Source: Devosia sp.
Lineage (GTDB): Bacteria; Pseudomonadota; Alphaproteobacteria; Rhizobiales; Devosiaceae
Direction: 5' to 3'
Length of the DNA: 16,449 nt
Assembly: GCA_011322005.1 (NCBI GenBank)
Contig: DROE01000268.1
Coordinates: 1 to 16,449 of the forward strand
Positions 15,118-16,449 of this stretch are shown piece after piece. The notes beneath the pieces were generated by a model, which saw only the letters and a list, made by a program, of their open reading frames with translations, searched no databases and was not told where the DNA came from. A program made the translations under genes and the position numbers. Numbering within the stretch: the first letter of the stretch is position 1; the number at the start of each line of letters is the position of its first letter.

Positions 15118-16107
15118 TTGCTGAATTATTTCCTGCGAAGACTGCTGGGCCTTATACCAATGTTTTTGGTGATATCCTTCATCAGTTTCACCATCATCCA
15201 ACTGCCCCCCGGCGACTTCATCACCACCAAAATTGCCCAACTCGCAGCAGCCGGTGATGCCGGCAGCGCAGCCAGAGTTGAATTGCTGCGCGAGCAGTAC
15301 GGCCTGACCGGAAACTTTTTTGTCCGCTACTGGAACTGGCTTTCCGGCATTGTCGTTGGAGATTTTGGCGTTTCCGCAATGTTTGAGGGCGCGCAGGTCT
15401 CAACCCTGATTGCTGATGGTTTTTTGTTCACAATTCTGTTGGGCGGCGTCTCGCTTGCCGCGGCCTGGGGACTGGCCATCGCCATCGGTATTTATTCAGC
15501 TACCCACCGTTATGGAATTGCAGACTATTCTTTCACCTTTCTGGGGTTTATCGGATTGGCTGTACCCCCGTTTCTGACCTCACTTCTCTATGTTTTCGCC
15601 GCGGTGTTCATATTTGGAGCCGACCAGGTGGGAGGTCTCTATTCGCCCGAGTTTCGCGACGCTCCCTGGTCCTGGGCACGTCTGGCTGATCTGGCCCAGC
15701 ATATGTGGTTCCCCGTGGGGGTTCTGACACTTGCAGGTATGGCGGGCACCATGCGCATCATGCGCGGCAGCCTGCTCGATGTTCTTAACCAGCAGTATAT
15801 TGCCACTGCCAGAGCCAAGGGGTTGCCTGAACGAACCGTTATTCTCAAACATGGGGCCCGCGTGGCCATCAATCCGTTGATCAGCCGCCTGAGCATGATA
15901 ATTCCTGACCTGTTTTCCAACGTAATAATTGTTTCTGTGGTGCTTAACCTGCCAACTCTGGGGCCGTTGTTTTTGCGCTCTCTGCTTGGGCAGGATATGT
16001 ATGTGGCCGGTGCGATACTGCTCATTCTGGCGGTATTTGTTCTGGTTGGAAATCTTCTGGCAGATCTGGCGCTCGCCTGGTCCGATCCCCGTATTCGTCT
16101 GGAATAG
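15118..16107 (+). CDS. ABC transporter permease, OppB/DppB family
   Basis: A 329-residue inner-membrane permease. The N-terminal MLNYFLRRLLGLIPMFLVIS helix with a following QLPPGDF (28-34) is the typical opening of this family, which supports TTG 15118 as start. Further membrane segments lie around 103-126, 138-165, 196-211, 259-283 and 296-320. The cytoplasmic coupling loop (about 227-252; ATARAKGLPERTVILKHGAR) is the ATPase-docking EAA motif. With the following permease it would form the heterodimeric channel for the family 5 binding protein. A 174-base gap holding the stem-loop separates it from the binding-protein gene; 3 bases separate it from the next permease. The matching ATPases would lie beyond the window. 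Confidence 0.93.
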   Translation: MLNYFLRRLLGLIPMFLVISFISFTIIQLPPGDFITTKIAQLAAAGDAGSAARVELLREQYGLTGNFFVRYWNWLSGIVVGDFGVSAMFEGAQVSTLIADGFLFTILLGGVSLAAAWGLAIAIGIYSATHRYGIADYSFTFLGFIGLAVPPFLTSLLYVFAAVFIFGADQVGGLYSPEFRDAPWSWARLADLAQHMWFPVGVLTLAGMAGTMRIMRGSLLDVLNQQYIATARAKGLPERTVILKHGARVAINPLISRLSMIIPDLFSNVIIVSVVLNLPTLGPLFLRSLLGQDMYVAGAILLILAVFVLVGNLLADLALAWSDPRIRLE

Positions 16108-16110
16108 GGA

Positions 16111-16449
16111 ATGGAACCTGTGACCAGCGATGGCATAAAAAAATCCGGCAACTCGCCAACTGCTTCTGGCAGCGCCTCTGAGCAAAAGAAGCAACCGCTT
16201 TCCCTTCGCCGCCTGATGATACGCCGGTTCTGCCGAAACCGGGTGGCGCTGATTTCGCTTGTGGTGTTGGTTCTGTTTTATCTGGCCATGATATTTGCCG
16301 GGTTTGTTTCCCCTTACGCGCCCGACCGGAGCGATACTCTTTATCTCACCGCACCGCCTCAGACCGTTCGTTTTTTCGACGCTGAGGGTCGCTTTCACCC
16401 ACGTCCGTTTGTCTACCGGATGGAGGGCAAGCGAGACCTGAAAACACTC
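16111..16449 (+). CDS. ABC transporter permease, OppC/DppC family (cut by window end)
   Basis: Only the first 113 codons are present. After a polar Ser/Lys-rich N-terminal tail (about 1-33) comes LRRLMIRRFCRNRVALISL, leading into the first membrane helix (about 44-65) and the FVSPYAP segment typical of OppC-type permeases. The following periplasmic stretch FFDAEGRFHPRPFVY (about 89-103) resembles a large insertion found in YejE- and AgpC-like members. This supports pairing with the preceding permease in an importer for a larger solute. ATG 16111 was chosen; GTG 16120 is in frame. The EAA loop and the C-terminus lie outside the window. Confidence 0.85.
   Translation, partial: MEPVTSDGIKKSGNSPTASGSASEQKKQPLSLRRLMIRRFCRNRVALISLVVLVLFYLAMIFAGFVSPYAPDRSDTLYLTAPPQTVRFFDAEGRFHPRPFVYRMEGKRDLKTL

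Noticed and set aside
15580..16398. 272-codon minus-strand open frame opposite the permeases
   Set aside because: His/Gln/Asn-rich composition typical of antisense of membrane-protein genes; it spans two genuine plus-strand genes and their junction.

Overview
The window looks like chromosomal DNA of an alphaproteobacterium, most likely of the order Hyphomicrobiales. This rests on a NAD kinase with the alphaproteobacterial motif wording (GMNFGSVGFLMN, SPFRPRRWRG), a DUF2336 protein, a small Hpt-domain protein, GC-rich coding with several GTG/TTG starts, and two complete or partial sugar-type ABC importers of a kind abundant in that order. Genus cannot be fixed from the sequence.

Left part (about 1-5808) is core-like and mixed in orientation. 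It holds a secreted three-repeat protein of unknown function (minus), a YdjA-type nitroreductase, a lytic transglycosylase-domain protein without a signal peptide, and a DUF2336 protein starting at TTG. A convergent minus-strand pair follows, an Hpt phosphotransfer protein downstream of NAD kinase, and then tRNA-Thr(UGU).

Middle: 5809-6264 has no convincing intact gene. It contains a 58-codon minus-strand open stretch that reads like the tail of a decayed gene, and a perfect TTGACA box just before the next operon.

Right part (6265-16449) is entirely plus-strand and devoted to uptake and oxidation of carbohydrates. The first block (6265-12932) encodes a beta-hydroxyacid dehydrogenase, an RbsC-type permease, an RbsB-type periplasmic binding protein, an RbsA-type double ATPase, an aldose dehydrogenase of the aldo/keto reductase superfamily, and an SMP-30 lactonase whose GTG start overlaps the dehydrogenase stop. 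The obvious reading is import of a monosaccharide, NAD(P)-dependent oxidation to an aldonolactone, and hydrolysis to the aldonic acid. The sugar is not determined; L-fucose or another D-threo-aldose is the leading guess from the dehydrogenase family. The second block (13135 to the window end) is a peptide-family (family 5) importer: binding protein, first permease and the N-terminal third of a second permease. Its sequence style resembles importers of this family that carry oligosaccharides. A perfect 10-bp stem-loop separates the abundant-product gene (binding protein) from the permeases.

No insertion sequence, CRISPR array, integrase, rRNA or restriction/defence gene was seen. The most unusual items are the asymmetric double ATPase, the substituted binding-pocket residue and four cysteines in the RbsB-like protein, the DUF2336/Hpt convergent pair, and a short leader ORF overlapping the second binding-protein gene.
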